A stretch of DNA of 64,000 nt from Candidatus Defluviilinea proxima (GCA_016721115.1 JADKIW010000001.1:2557501-2621500), one strand, 5' to 3'; shown: positions 9,101-17,286, numbered from the stretch's first letter. Notes: generated by a model from the sequence alone, not told the origin. A program made the numbers and translations.

Positions 9101-10147
9101 TCGACATCTACAAGCACACCTTTGCCGACTGATACGCCTGCACCGACAGCCACTTTTACCTCCACAGCGACCAAAACATTTACACCTACCGTCACCTTTA
9201 CAGCTACAATAACCAAGACATTCACTCCCACATCTACATCAACCAAAACACTCACGCCAACCAAAACGTTCACGCCTACATCTACACCGACCAAAACCCT
9301 CACGCCGACTAAAACATTTACGCCGACACGTACGCCCACCGCAACCTTCACCCCAACGCGGACGCCTACGAATACTTCTACGCCGGTACCCGTTGATGTA
9401 CTGCGCATTAGTTCATCATCGAATGGAACGGCTGGAAGCGTAGCCTTTAATGATGAAGATGTCCTTTCTTACAATACATCTACAAGGACCTGGTCCATGT
9501 ACTTTGATGGCTCGGATGTGGGTGTTACAGGTAATGTTGATGCCTTCTACATTCGGCCCGATGGTTCTCTCCTCTTCAGCCTCAATGCAGATGGCACGGT
9601 TGGGAGCTTAGGCACTGTGGATAATTCAGATATTATTCGCTTTGTGCCCACCTCTCTCGGCGCGAATACCAGTGGCACTTTATCTATGTATTTTGATGGT
9701 TCAGATGTGGGCTTATCTACTACTGGCGAAGATGTTGATGCGCTCGGATTCACCTCTGACGGAAAGTTGATTGTCAGCACAACTGACACTTTCAGCGTAA
9801 CTGGTGTTTCTGGTGAAGATGAGGACCTGATCGCGTTTACGCCAACAACCCTCGGCTCCAATACTGCCGGTACATGGGCACTATATTTCGACGGCTCAGA
9901 CGTAGGGCTTGATGCAACTTCCGAGGATATTAATGCTATCTGGGTCGATTCGGGAACGGGCCGCATCTATTTGAGTACCTTGGGTAACTTTTCGGTCACC
10001 GGTGTAAATGGTACAGGTTCAGATATTTTTATCTGCGCGCCTGGTTCACTTGGTAATACCACAACTTGTACCTATTCATCCTATTGGCTCGGAGCGTCAA
10101 ACGGATTTAATAACCAGATTGTGGACTCTCTGGTTATCACCCGATAA
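6116..10147 (+). CDS. Giant secreted protein: two beta-helix modules, Thr/Pro linkers, repeat C-terminus
   Basis: 1343 residues. A classical signal peptide (NTRKN charge, hydrophobic stretch about 9-21, probable cleavage near VYA at 28-31) directs export. Two homologous modules follow, about residues 32-463 and 556-980. Each opens with a CSWGTA- or CGTNWATPC-type start, has a parallel beta-helix rich in SNVTFSGN-like rungs with GGG turns, and ends in the choice-of-anchor Q motif (SPAIDAGG..C..TDQRG..RPQG.ACD.G.YEY). Thr/Pro-rich linkers lie after each module (about 465-555 and 985-1096). Residues about 1097-1343 carry repeats of YFDGSDVGL with acidic loops. I see no LPXTG, S-layer-homology or transmembrane anchor. 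A GGAG box six to nine bases before the ATG fits as ribosome site. Probable surface or extracellular adhesin or matrix protein; no catalytic motif is evident. Confidence 0.85.
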   Translation: MNTRKNIVLTAILLFMLVFSQFNTTQSVYAACSGVVYVSANSSIANPDGCSWGTAFSKLQDALAISVAGDEIWVAAGTYYPDEGTGQSNDNRNSTFLLKNGVAVYGGFTGTETTRSQRNSSVNVTVLSGDIGAVGVMSDNTYQVVNVVGNLSDTYILDGFTIKSGNSNGSSGHGGGIYIQNASPAFSNLIITNNLASANGAGVYVTSLGSVRSSYSSPSFSNVVISNNSAARGGGLYTQNSNPALNNVSFIGNTATSGAGGGMNNQVLNGATDEYSIPLLSNVTFSGNVAKGGAGLFNNRSHPVLTNVTFSGNTASVRGGAILNEGASPILQNITITGNSAPAGAGGSIRNVQSSSGFVSNPQIYSSILWNNGPDEITTDGTGTITVVDSIVQGGYAGVNVMTSDPLLVPLANNNGFTQTHALMAGSPAIDAGGVNAACSSTDQRGIVRPQGNACDVGAYEYEGVSGPIATFTPTLVPTATFTTTVTPVVTNTPVTPVSSPTQTSEIPTATDTPVVAPTSTATFTSTPVVTSTFTTTSTSVPIVTSTPPGTPTVYRVATTGSSSPSCGTNWATPCDLQYALNTLAGPNSELWVKQGVYLPGSDRSSTFQLKNGVAVYGGFTGLETLRVQRNADPSTNNTVLSGDIGTSGVIADNVYSVVTVSGILSHTFVLDGFTITGGNSNGGAGHGGGIFIQDSSPSLTNLIVANNSASANGGGIYVLSLASQRVNYSSPNLTNVIIRNNTSARGGGLYTQNGSPVLTNVTISGNIATGGAGGGINNQVLNETVDEYSIPILNNVTFSGNTANGGGGLFNNNSNPLLTNVTFSGNVANIRGGAMLNEGGSPILRNVTITGNIAPVGMGGSFRNIVNATGKPSSPVLYNSIIWGNGTEEITGDGTGNISIMDSVVMGGCPVGGTCIHVIDTNPLLASLANNGGFTQTHMITVGSPAIDAGGVNSACATTDQRGVVRPQGSACDIGSYEYNEILPSTSTPVPTYTSTSTSTPLPTDTPAPTATFTSTATKTFTPTVTFTATITKTFTPTSTSTKTLTPTKTFTPTSTPTKTLTPTKTFTPTRTPTATFTPTRTPTNTSTPVPVDVLRISSSSNGTAGSVAFNDEDVLSYNTSTRTWSMYFDGSDVGVTGNVDAFYIRPDGSLLFSLNADGTVGSLGTVDNSDIIRFVPTSLGANTSGTLSMYFDGSDVGLSTTGEDVDALGFTSDGKLIVSTTDTFSVTGVSGEDEDLIAFTPTTLGSNTAGTWALYFDGSDVGLDATSEDINAIWVDSGTGRIYLSTLGNFSVTGVNGTGSDIFICAPGSLGNTTTCTYSSYWLGASNGFNNQIVDSLVITR
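6200..9060 (+). repeat. Internal tandem duplication of a ~1.5 kb beta-helix module
   Basis: Two in-frame copies of the same module lie in one gene, offset by about 1536 bases near the N-terminal end of the module (GVAVYGGFTG at about 6416 and 7952) and about 1554 bases near its end (PAIDAGGVN at about 7400 and 8954). Protein similarity is high along the whole length (for example NQVLNxxxDEYSIPxLxNVTFSGN in both), while many third codon positions differ, so the duplication is not recent. Confidence 0.85.
7519..7776 (+). repeat. Thr/Pro/Val-rich linker coding repeat 1
   Basis: About 86 codons of low-complexity Thr, Pro, Ser and Val between the two beta-helix modules (TFTPTLVPTATFTTT and similar). 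The composition matches mucin-like spacers of secreted Anaerolineae proteins, which are expected to be extended and could be O-glycosylated (inference). The DNA is imperfectly repetitive rather than a clean tandem array. Confidence 0.7.
9064..9393 (+). repeat. Imperfect tandem repeat encoding TKTFTPT-type linker
   Basis: About 110 codons of Thr/Pro/Lys repeats between the second beta-helix module and the C-terminal domain. From about 9170 the unit is roughly 18 bases coding TKTFTP/TKTLTP, recurring about seven times (at both ACCAAAACATTTACACC and ACCAAAACCCTCACGCC forms). Such arrays can change length by slippage, so copy number may vary between strains (inference). Confidence 0.75.
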
Positions 10148-10211
10148 AACGCATCTGGACCAGGGTTGGCCTGATCCTTGCATATAAACCTGTTGTGTAT
10201 CTGACGACTTT

Positions 10212-10262
10212 CCCGTCCGGTTGTTGTAAAATATACCTGCCGGACGGGATCTTTTAGTTTTA
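10212..10262 (+). terminator. Rho-independent terminator after the beta-helix gene
   Basis: Perfect 9-bp stem CCCGTCCGG (10212-10220) / CCGGACGGG (10240-10248) with a 19-base loop, followed by ATCTTTTAGTTTTAT. A weaker hairpin with one mismatch, GGACCAGG/CCTGATCC (10157-10164 and 10170-10177), lies between it and the stop codon. The position after a 4-kb gene fits a transcript end, although the next gene starts only 18 bases after the T tract. Confidence 0.75.
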
Positions 10263-10280
10263 TCTTGAAAAAAACATCCA

Positions 10281-11714
10281 ATGAATTTTGACTTTCACCT
10301 GAAGTTTTTCTCCATTGACCGTAGAATATCCATCAGTATGAAGTGGATTCAGTATGGGGTCATGCTTGCGGCCGCCTTGATCAGTGTTGTTGCCGTATAT
10401 TGGGGAAATACAAAAGTTTTTCTGGTTGTGATTGGCGCTGTGGGAGGGATCGGCGTATTTTCAGCATTATTACGTTACCCAAACCTTGGGTTTATATTCC
10501 TTTTCCTTGGGGGGATGTTTGTACCTTTTGCAGGGCCAGGGGGGTTTAATGCATCCATCTTAACCTTGATCCTGATGGTCTTTTTATGGATGTTGGATAT
10601 GTTCGTGGTGAAGCGTAAATTTAGCTTCGTACAGTCTCGCCCCATTCGGCCTGCGGTGTATATGCTTCTCGTATCGATTCTTGCATTTGCAATGGGACAA
10701 ATCCCCTGGTTTGCTTTTGCAAATCAGGCTCCGATTAATGCGCAGGCTGGCGGGTTTGCCATATACTTTTTCCTTGTTACTGCCATGATCATGACTGCCA
10801 ATATCTTACAAGATATCAAGTGGCTCAAAGCTATTGTATGGATCTTTATCGGACTTGGAACAGTGTATGTTATAGGTCGAACACTCAATCTGTCGATTAT
10901 TGATCGCATATATGCACATGGCGTGTATGCGAATAGCATGTTCTGGATGTGGTTGATTGTTCTTCCGTTAAGTCAGGCCATATACAATAATCATCTAAAA
11001 ACTCGCCCACGAGTTCTTTTGTATGTAGTTGTGTTATTGGCTTTTTATATTGCCTTTGTTCAACAAAACGACTGGAAATCGGGGTGGGTACCTGCGACAG
11101 TTGCTGCTGGCGTCTTGGTTGGTATAAAGTTTAGGAAATTCATACCATTTACGATACCGTTTGTATTTGCAATAGTAGTTTATCTTGCGCAGGATCTTAT
11201 ATCTACAGATCAATACAGCTGGGGGACTCGTGTAGACGCATGGTTGGTTGTGTTGGGAATTAGTAGTTACAGCCCGATCATTGGGCTTGGTTTTGCAAAT
11301 TACTATTGGTATGCAAAGGTTTTTAATATACGCGGCTATGCTATAAAATTCAATTCGCACAGCCAATTCGTTGATATTGTTGCGCAGACGGGTATATTAG
11401 GTTTGATATGCTTTATGTGGATTCTTATTGAACTTGGACAATTGGCATGGAAGTTGACACAGCAATTGCCAGAAGGATTCGAAAAAGCATATGCCTATGG
11501 GATCTTTGCAAGTGTATTCGGGTCTCTCATGGCTGCATTTTTGGTAGATTGGTTGCTGCCCTTTGCGTATAACATCGGTTTAGATGGTGTGAGAGCCAGC
11601 GTGTTGCCTTGGATATTCTTTGGCGGCTTGATCGCGATAGAGAAGTTTCATAATGCTCGGCAAAAAGAGAATTCAGTTAGTTTGCGGGATCGTAAATTAA
11701 GCGTTGTAAGATAA
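10281..11714 (+). CDS. O-antigen ligase/polymerase family membrane protein
   Basis: 477-residue polytopic membrane protein with about ten to twelve hydrophobic segments. The large periplasmic loop near residues 310-375 carries the family pattern: WGTRVDAWLVVLG, then SPIIGLGFANYYW, then FNSHSQFVDIVAQTGILGL, matching the R...W...P..G.G...HN/HS...E/QTG layout of the Wzy/WaaL superfamily. It would polymerise lipid-linked repeat units or ligate glycan to an acceptor on the outer face of the membrane. Family membership does not tell ligase from polymerase. No clear ribosome site precedes the ATG at 10281; an in-frame ATG at 10338 is an alternative. Confidence 0.82.
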   Translation: MNFDFHLKFFSIDRRISISMKWIQYGVMLAAALISVVAVYWGNTKVFLVVIGAVGGIGVFSALLRYPNLGFIFLFLGGMFVPFAGPGGFNASILTLILMVFLWMLDMFVVKRKFSFVQSRPIRPAVYMLLVSILAFAMGQIPWFAFANQAPINAQAGGFAIYFFLVTAMIMTANILQDIKWLKAIVWIFIGLGTVYVIGRTLNLSIIDRIYAHGVYANSMFWMWLIVLPLSQAIYNNHLKTRPRVLLYVVVLLAFYIAFVQQNDWKSGWVPATVAAGVLVGIKFRKFIPFTIPFVFAIVVYLAQDLISTDQYSWGTRVDAWLVVLGISSYSPIIGLGFANYYWYAKVFNIRGYAIKFNSHSQFVDIVAQTGILGLICFMWILIELGQLAWKLTQQLPEGFEKAYAYGIFASVFGSLMAAFLVDWLLPFAYNIGLDGVRASVLPWIFFGGLIAIEKFHNARQKENSVSLRDRKLSVVR

Positions 11715-11735
11715 AATCCAATTTGGAGAGATATT

Positions 11736-12488
11736 ATGGACGAATTGATCGGTTTGATCCCTGCAGCAGGGAAAGGTGTTCGTTTGGGATTGCCCTATCC
11801 AAAAGAACTGTATCCTGTCATTCGGAATAATCACTATAAACCTATCTCACAATTTGTAGTAGATAATCTGACGAACGCTGGCTTGAAACATATCGTATTT
11901 GTTGTCAACGAAACCAAACACCAATTGATGGGATATTTTGGAAGCGGTCAGCGTTTTGGGTGCGACATTAGCTATGTGGTTCAGGAGGTTGTGGAAGGGA
12001 AGACAAAGTCCACTTCACCTGGATTGGCACATGCACTGGATTCTGCGTATCACTTGATCAAAGGTAAAACGGTTTTCTTTGGCATGGCTGATACATTGAT
12101 GAAGCCCGGCGATATTTTCAAGCGGATCTATGAAGCCGCATTGCCAGATGACGACGTGCTATTTGGAATGTTCACTACGGAACGCCCTGAAAAATTTGGC
12201 ATGGTGAAAATGAATAGTGACGGTCGTGTAGTGGAGATCGTTGACAAGCCGAAGCAAACCGATTTGACCGAGATGTGGGGATGTATTGTCTGGCGGCCGA
12301 AGTTCACTGAATATATGCATAAATGTGTCTTTGAAGAAGGCATTTCTGATTTCGCCAAGATCATGAATGATGCGATTGCACTGGGCATGAAGTTCAAGGG
12401 TGTTCACATGAAAGATGGCACCTATATTGACCTTGGCACTTACGAAGAGATTGCAGATTTAGACCGAAAATATCGAGGTGAGGAATAG
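11736..12488 (+). CDS. Sugar-1-phosphate nucleotidyltransferase (RmlA-like)
   Basis: 250 residues, the nucleotidyltransferase domain alone. The N-terminal signature LIPAAGKGVRLGLPYPKELYPV holds the nucleotide-binding GxGxRL and the PK(E)LYP motif with the catalytic Lys. Later VEIVDKPKQ and a LGTYEEIADLDRKY tail match glucose-1-phosphate thymidylyl/uridylyl/cytidylyl transferases. It activates a hexose-1-phosphate to an NDP-sugar in the cytoplasm. A TTGGAGAG box lies about 6-13 bases before the ATG. No other RmlBCD genes are in the window, so the final sugar is unclear. The stop abuts the next start. Confidence 0.85.
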   Translation: MDELIGLIPAAGKGVRLGLPYPKELYPVIRNNHYKPISQFVVDNLTNAGLKHIVFVVNETKHQLMGYFGSGQRFGCDISYVVQEVVEGKTKSTSPGLAHALDSAYHLIKGKTVFFGMADTLMKPGDIFKRIYEAALPDDDVLFGMFTTERPEKFGMVKMNSDGRVVEIVDKPKQTDLTEMWGCIVWRPKFTEYMHKCVFEEGISDFAKIMNDAIALGMKFKGVHMKDGTYIDLGTYEEIADLDRKYRGEE

Positions 12489-13445
12489 ATGTCTGAAACA
12501 GCAAACAAGCCAAAGGTCCAAAAAAGAGGCGATGGACAGGTTGTAGATATGTCCATCGTGTTGGTGTGTTGGAATAACAAAGCATATCTCGATCCTTGTT
12601 TGAAGTCCCTGTATGAAGGCGGGCTGAAGAGTTCATTCGATGTGGTCGTGGTCGATAACGGCTCAACGGATGGAAGTCAGCAGATGCTTGCAGAGAAATA
12701 CCCGGATGTGATGTTGATCCAAAATGCTGGGAATGTGGGGCTGGGTAAGGCGAGCAATCAGGGAATTGAGGCGACGAACGGGCGTCATGTGTTGTTGTTG
12801 AATAACGACACGCTCGTGAATGGCCCTGCACTGGATGTGTTGGTTGAATATTTGGACGCTCACCCTGAAGCAGGGGCGACGGCAGGGAAATTGTTGAACC
12901 CTGATGGTTCGTTTCAATCTGGCTTCGCGCCGTTCTCGACGCTACTTGAAGAATTTTTCATTGTGACGCATATTGGCGAGTTGTTGTGGCCGGGATACCC
13001 CTCTCACGGTGACTCAAATGAGATCAAGGCAACTGGATGGATGAGCTCGGCGTGTCTTTTAGTGCGCCGCGCGGCTCTCGATAAGATCGGCCTTCTCGAT
13101 GAAAGCTATTTTATTTATGGGGATGAGGCTGACTTGCAATATCGCTTGAATAAGGCGGGTTGGAAAGTTGTCTTTTTGCCTAATTCTTCCATTATCCATT
13201 TCGGTGGGCGTAGCATGGACCGCTGGAAGCGGCGCAAGATGGTCTATCGCGGCAAGATGATGTTTTATAAAAAGAATTATGGCTTCTTTAGCACATTGTT
13301 GTTGCGTTTGATATTTTTTGTAATGAGCTTGTTAAAGTTACTGGTCTGGTGTTTGGGATTTTTTATTCCCAGCCGCAATGAACAGGCCAGGAAGGAATTG
13401 CGTTCGAATTTAGATGTGATGGGTTTGTGCCTTAATTTGAAGTAA
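12489..13445 (+). CDS. Glycosyltransferase family 2, rhamnosyltransferase-like
   Basis: 318 residues. DMSIVLVCWNNKAYLDPCLKSL and VVVDNGSTDGSQQML give the donor-binding start; NVGLGKASNQGIEATNGRHVLLLNNDT holds the NDT variant of the metal motif, typical of rhamnosyltransferase-like GT2 proteins; DEADLQYRL is the later acidic motif. A C-terminal hydrophobic stretch near residues 275-297 (FSTLLLRLIFFVMSLLKLLVW) suggests membrane attachment. The ATG directly follows the previous TAG, with an AGGTGAGGA ribosome site inside the upstream gene. The preceding nucleotidyltransferase may make its donor. Confidence 0.88.
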   Translation: MSETANKPKVQKRGDGQVVDMSIVLVCWNNKAYLDPCLKSLYEGGLKSSFDVVVVDNGSTDGSQQMLAEKYPDVMLIQNAGNVGLGKASNQGIEATNGRHVLLLNNDTLVNGPALDVLVEYLDAHPEAGATAGKLLNPDGSFQSGFAPFSTLLEEFFIVTHIGELLWPGYPSHGDSNEIKATGWMSSACLLVRRAALDKIGLLDESYFIYGDEADLQYRLNKAGWKVVFLPNSSIIHFGGRSMDRWKRRKMVYRGKMMFYKKNYGFFSTLLLRLIFFVMSLLKLLVWCLGFFIPSRNEQARKELRSNLDVMGLCLNLK

Positions 13446-13464
13446 TCTCGGTTGACTTGTATTC

Positions 13465-13508
13465 TCGCCACAGAAATCTTGGTTATTGTCCAGCGATCTC
13501 TGTGGCGA
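13465..13508 (+). terminator. Intergenic hairpin, possible terminator or attenuator
   Basis: Perfect 10-bp inverted repeat TCGCCACAGA (13465-13474) / TCTGTGGCGA (13499-13508) with a 24-base loop in the 87-base gap between two glycosyltransferase genes. Only a short AAATTTGTTG follows, so termination would be weak; it may instead slow polymerase or protect the mRNA end. Confidence 0.45.
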
Positions 13509-13532
13509 AATTTGTTGTGATGAGAGAACAGA

Positions 13533-14762
13533 ATGGCAAAAATACTTTTCCTAACGCAGATTGTTCCATTCCCGCCTGATGCGGGGCCAAAAGTTAAAAC
13601 ATATCATGTGATACGTGCTCTGGTTGGGCAGGGACATTCTGTAACCCTTGTGTCCTTTGTTCGTCCAGAAGAAGTGCGGCATATTTCTGCTTTACAGGAA
13701 ATATGTGAAGCGGTTCATGCCGTGCCGATCCGTAGATCTCGAATTGCAGATGCCGCTTATATGGCGAGGAGTTATCTGACGGGTCGTCCCTTTTTGATCG
13801 AACGCGATGATCTGCGCCCCATGCAGGATACGGTCAATCGCCTGGTGCAGGAGAATGATTTTCAATTCATCCATGCAGACCAGTTGACAATGGTGCAGTT
13901 CGCGATCAGAGGGGCTTCTGCATTTCCAGATAAAAAGCCGAAGGTCATCTTCGATGCGCACAATGCGGTGTGGACCATTGTGGAGCGGATGAAGGAGAAT
14001 GCACGTTTTTTCCTGAAGCCCGTCCTTGCTGTTGAAGCGAAGCGCGTCAAACAGTATGAAGGTGAATTGTTGCGGACAGTCGATCATGTTTTAGCAGTGA
14101 CTGATATCGATAAGAAGCTTCTTGAAGAAGCATTGCACTTTTCAAAGCCAGGTAAAGCTGACCGCGTTTCGCCCATGACGGTTGTCCCGATCGCGGTGGA
14201 TACACAAAAACTCCAGCCGGTAAACCGTAAAGTCGGTTCGAAAAACATCGTAACACTGGGGACGTTGCATTACCCGCCTAATGCAGACGGTATCCGTTGG
14301 TTTTTCAATGAAGTGTTTCCGCTGGTACAAAAGCGTGTGCCCGGCGCGACCCTAACCATCATAGGCAAGAACCCGCCGCAGGATTTTATCGAGTTGGCCG
14401 AACAAAACCCAGGCGTTGTCAAAGTGACAGGGTATGTGGATGATCTTGTCCCTTATCTGGAAGAGAGCGCTTTGATGGTGGTACCCGTCCGTGCGGGTGG
14501 TGGGATGCGGGTGCGTATTCTTGAGGCATTTGCATATGCCATGCCTGTTGTGACAACAACTGTCGGTTTGGAAGGGATTTATGGAACTCCTGACCACGAT
14601 GTAATTGTTGCGGATGCCCCGCTGGATTTTGCCGAGCGAACAAGCGAACTCTTGGAGAATGTTTCACTGCAAGAAAAGCTTTCGACCAATGGGCGAGAAC
14701 TCGCAACAACGAAGTATGACTGGCAAGCTGTGTTATCTGCAATGAAACCAATTTACGAGTAG
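13533..14762 (+). CDS. Glycosyltransferase family 4
   Basis: 409 residues with the same N-terminal style as the gene at 4847: LFLTQIVPFPPDAGPKVKTYHVIRAL. A middle IFDAHNAVWTIVERM segment and C-terminal NIVTLGTLHYPPNADGIRWFFNEV, YVDDLVPYLEESALMVVPVRAGGGMRVRILEAFAYAMPVV are typical of exopolysaccharide GT4 transferases. The closing KYDWQAVLSAMKPIYE helix is complete. A GAGAG box precedes the ATG, and the next gene starts 16 bases after its stop. Cytoplasmic; substrate unknown. Confidence 0.9.
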   Translation: MAKILFLTQIVPFPPDAGPKVKTYHVIRALVGQGHSVTLVSFVRPEEVRHISALQEICEAVHAVPIRRSRIADAAYMARSYLTGRPFLIERDDLRPMQDTVNRLVQENDFQFIHADQLTMVQFAIRGASAFPDKKPKVIFDAHNAVWTIVERMKENARFFLKPVLAVEAKRVKQYEGELLRTVDHVLAVTDIDKKLLEEALHFSKPGKADRVSPMTVVPIAVDTQKLQPVNRKVGSKNIVTLGTLHYPPNADGIRWFFNEVFPLVQKRVPGATLTIIGKNPPQDFIELAEQNPGVVKVTGYVDDLVPYLEESALMVVPVRAGGGMRVRILEAFAYAMPVVTTTVGLEGIYGTPDHDVIVADAPLDFAERTSELLENVSLQEKLSTNGRELATTKYDWQAVLSAMKPIYE

Positions 14763-14778
14763 AGAGAACACAACGAAT

Positions 14779-16107
14779 ATGAAAAGATCGTTTCTGAGTC
14801 AAATTAAAGAACAACCCTTGATGCCGATCATTTTTGTGTCGGTATTATTGAGAGTTGTGGTTGCGTTCTCTATGGGGAACCAAGTGGTTGAACTGCCCGG
14901 TATCTTCGATCAGGTTTCGTATCACAATCTGGCTCTCCGTGTATTGGGTGGACATGGCTTTACATTCGGTGAAATGTGGTGGCCCATTACACGTGCCGGC
15001 GAGCCCACGGCGCATTGGTCCTTCCCCTATACGTTGTATCTTGTTGCCGTCTACGCGTTGGCTGGTGCGCATCCTCTGGTCGCGAGAATTTTGCAGGCGA
15101 TCATTGTGGGTATTTTGCACCCATACATTACATATCATATTGGCGAAAAGGTCTTTGATAAGAAAGTTGGCCTCGTCGCCGCTACAGTCGTTTCATTGTA
15201 TATCTACTATATCTACTACGGCGCGGCATTAATGACCGAGCCGTTTTATATTACAGCCATTTTGTTTAGTTTATTCTTTGCGATGCAACTGGTAGATAAC
15301 ACTGACAAGAAACTAGACGTCAAATTCGGGCTTGCACTTGGATTGTCTCTTGGATTAACTGTTACATTACGACAAGTCTTTTTGCTTTTTCTTCCATTTC
15401 TCTTTCTATGGATTTGGATCGCCCGCTTCAAACGGACCCGAAACCTGCCTCTCGTTTCGACAGTTTTATCTGTCGCTTTGATGCTTGTCTTTATCCTGCC
15501 GATCACACTCTACAACTATTCCCGCTTTCACAAGGTGGTTTTGCTCAACACCAATTCGGGGTATGCCTTCTTCTGGGGGAACAATCCCATTTATGGTACT
15601 AAGTTCATCCCGATCCTCTCCACCCCTGAGTATCAGGCAATGATCCCAGAAGAAGTCCGCCATTTGGATGAAGCGGCTTTAGATAGTGAACTGCTTGGGC
15701 GCGGAATCCAGTTCGTGGTCCAGGACCCGAAGCGATATGCCTTGTTGTCATTGAGTCGCATCTCACCCTATTTTATGTTCTGGTACTCGTCCGATTCCAG
15801 CATGTTGAGCAATATTTCCCGCATTGGAAGTTTTGGCATCATGTTGCCGTTCATCCTGTATGGATTGTTCCTTGGCATCAAACGAAGTGGAAACTTTTGG
15901 GATCTACTCCTTTCCCCGCAGGGACTCTTGATGCTCTTTGCTTTAGTCTATTCTGGTGCCCACATCCTCACGTGGACATTGATCCGCTATCGCCTGCCTG
16001 TGGATGCGGTTCTGATCCCATTTGCTGGGCTTGCGTTATATGACGTTGCCCAGCGTCTTTCTGTGAAGTTTCCTGTTATTCAACGACTCATCAAGGTAGG
16101 AGAGTAA
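14779..16107 (+). CDS. GT-C membrane glycosyltransferase (family 39/ArnT-like)
   Basis: 442 residues with roughly ten hydrophobic segments. The first outside loop, after TM1, holds the acidic residue of the GT-C fold (FDQVSYHNLALRVLGGHGF) and W..TRAGEPTAHWSFPYTLYLVAVYAL, the arrangement of PMT/ArnT-like enzymes that use polyprenyl-phosphate sugars outside the membrane. It could glycosylate lipid, glycan or protein; the neighbouring Thr-rich secreted proteins are possible acceptors (inference). Its TAA stop is one base before the ATG of deoB. Confidence 0.8.
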   Translation: MKRSFLSQIKEQPLMPIIFVSVLLRVVVAFSMGNQVVELPGIFDQVSYHNLALRVLGGHGFTFGEMWWPITRAGEPTAHWSFPYTLYLVAVYALAGAHPLVARILQAIIVGILHPYITYHIGEKVFDKKVGLVAATVVSLYIYYIYYGAALMTEPFYITAILFSLFFAMQLVDNTDKKLDVKFGLALGLSLGLTVTLRQVFLLFLPFLFLWIWIARFKRTRNLPLVSTVLSVALMLVFILPITLYNYSRFHKVVLLNTNSGYAFFWGNNPIYGTKFIPILSTPEYQAMIPEEVRHLDEAALDSELLGRGIQFVVQDPKRYALLSLSRISPYFMFWYSSDSSMLSNISRIGSFGIMLPFILYGLFLGIKRSGNFWDLLLSPQGLLMLFALVYSGAHILTWTLIRYRLPVDAVLIPFAGLALYDVAQRLSVKFPVIQRLIKVGE

Positions 16108-16108
16108 G

Positions 16109-17284
16109 ATGACAATCAATCGTATGATCGTGATCGTCTTGGATGGTGTTGGGGCAGGGGAGGCTCCCGATGCTGCGGCCTATGGCGATGTTGGCAGCAA
16201 CTCGCTCGGTAATGTCGCACGTGCTATAGGCGGGCTCAACACTCCGAACATGTATGAACTCGGTTTGGGTAACATCACGGATATTCAAGGCGTACCGAGA
16301 AATTCGAATGCGAAAGGTGCATTTGGCAGGTTCCAACCACGATCGGCGGGCAAGGATACTGTTATTGGACATTGGGAAATGATGGGTGTTCACTTGGCTG
16401 TGGCCTTCCCAACATACCCCAATGGTTTTCCGCCTGCAGTGCTCGACCCGTTCACAAAAGCGATTGGGCGGGATGTGCTTGGCAACAAACCTTCATCAGG
16501 CACAGAGATCCTTGTTGAACTGGGTATGGAGCACATGCGGACTGGCAAACCCATCGTGTACACATCTGCCGACAGTGTCTTTCAAATCGCGGCACATGAG
16601 GAAGTAATTCCTTTGGATGAATTGTACAAGATGTGCGAGATCGCTCGAAATATCCTGCAAGGGGAACATGGTGCTGGGCGTGTGATCGCACGTCCGTTTG
16701 TGGGTGACTCACCCGAGAACTTCAAACGCACTCACCACCGCAAGGATTATCCGCGTAACCCTGCCTATCCCACAATGATGCAGAAACTTGTAGACGCAGG
16801 TAAGGATGTCTACTCTGTTGGCAAGATCGATGATATTTTCAACCATCAAGGCATCACTAAAAAGAATCACGTGCTGACCAACGTCGAGAGTCTGGATGTC
16901 ACACTCAAGCTATTGGAAGATGATTTCGAAGGCCTGATGTTTGTCAATTTGATCGAGTTCGACATGATCTACGGTCATCGCAATGACCCGCGCGGTTATG
17001 CCAACGCTCTCGAGCAGTTTGACAGTTATATTCCCGAAATCCAGAAACGCTTAAAGCCTGGTGACCTGGTCATTGTCACTGGCGATCACGGTGTAGATCC
17101 CACAACACCTGGTACTGATCATTCACGTGAATATGTGCCTTTGCTCGCGTTCGGCCCAAATATCAAACACGGCGTGGACCTCGGTGACCGTGGCAGTCTC
17201 GGTGACATCGCAGGGACTTTAGCCGAGATGTTCTCTCTTGTGCCACAGCCGATCGGCAAAAGTTTCTTGAAGGAAATTATCTAA
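16109..17284 (+). CDS. deoB: Phosphopentomutase
   Basis: 391 residues, the normal DeoB length. It interconverts ribose-1-phosphate (or deoxyribose-1-phosphate) and the 5-phosphate in the cytoplasm. Alkaline-phosphatase-superfamily core: IVIVLDGVGAGEAPDAAAYGD with metal ligand Asp12, SAGKDTVIGHWEMMG with the phospho-accepting Thr84, a central cap domain, then VTGDHGVDPTTPGTDHSREYVPLL. All landmarks are intact. It starts one base after the upstream stop and ends two bases before the epimerase gene, so it is locked inside a glycan operon. Why a nucleoside-salvage enzyme is here is unclear: pentose-1-phosphate supply for a furanosyl donor is one possibility. Confidence 0.95.
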   Translation: MTINRMIVIVLDGVGAGEAPDAAAYGDVGSNSLGNVARAIGGLNTPNMYELGLGNITDIQGVPRNSNAKGAFGRFQPRSAGKDTVIGHWEMMGVHLAVAFPTYPNGFPPAVLDPFTKAIGRDVLGNKPSSGTEILVELGMEHMRTGKPIVYTSADSVFQIAAHEEVIPLDELYKMCEIARNILQGEHGAGRVIARPFVGDSPENFKRTHHRKDYPRNPAYPTMMQKLVDAGKDVYSVGKIDDIFNHQGITKKNHVLTNVESLDVTLKLLEDDFEGLMFVNLIEFDMIYGHRNDPRGYANALEQFDSYIPEIQKRLKPGDLVIVTGDHGVDPTTPGTDHSREYVPLLAFGPNIKHGVDLGDRGSLGDIAGTLAEMFSLVPQPIGKSFLKEII

Positions 17285-17286
17285 TT

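Noticed and set aside
9170..9385. CRISPR-like array
   Set aside because: The ~18-base unit is coding, contiguous and has no unique spacers; it is a Thr/Pro protein linker.
8998..9408. Reverse-strand open frame of 136 codons, Val-rich
   Set aside because: It is the mirror of the Thr/Pro linker (ACN/CCN codons read as GTN/GGN), has low-complexity sequence and no ribosome site.
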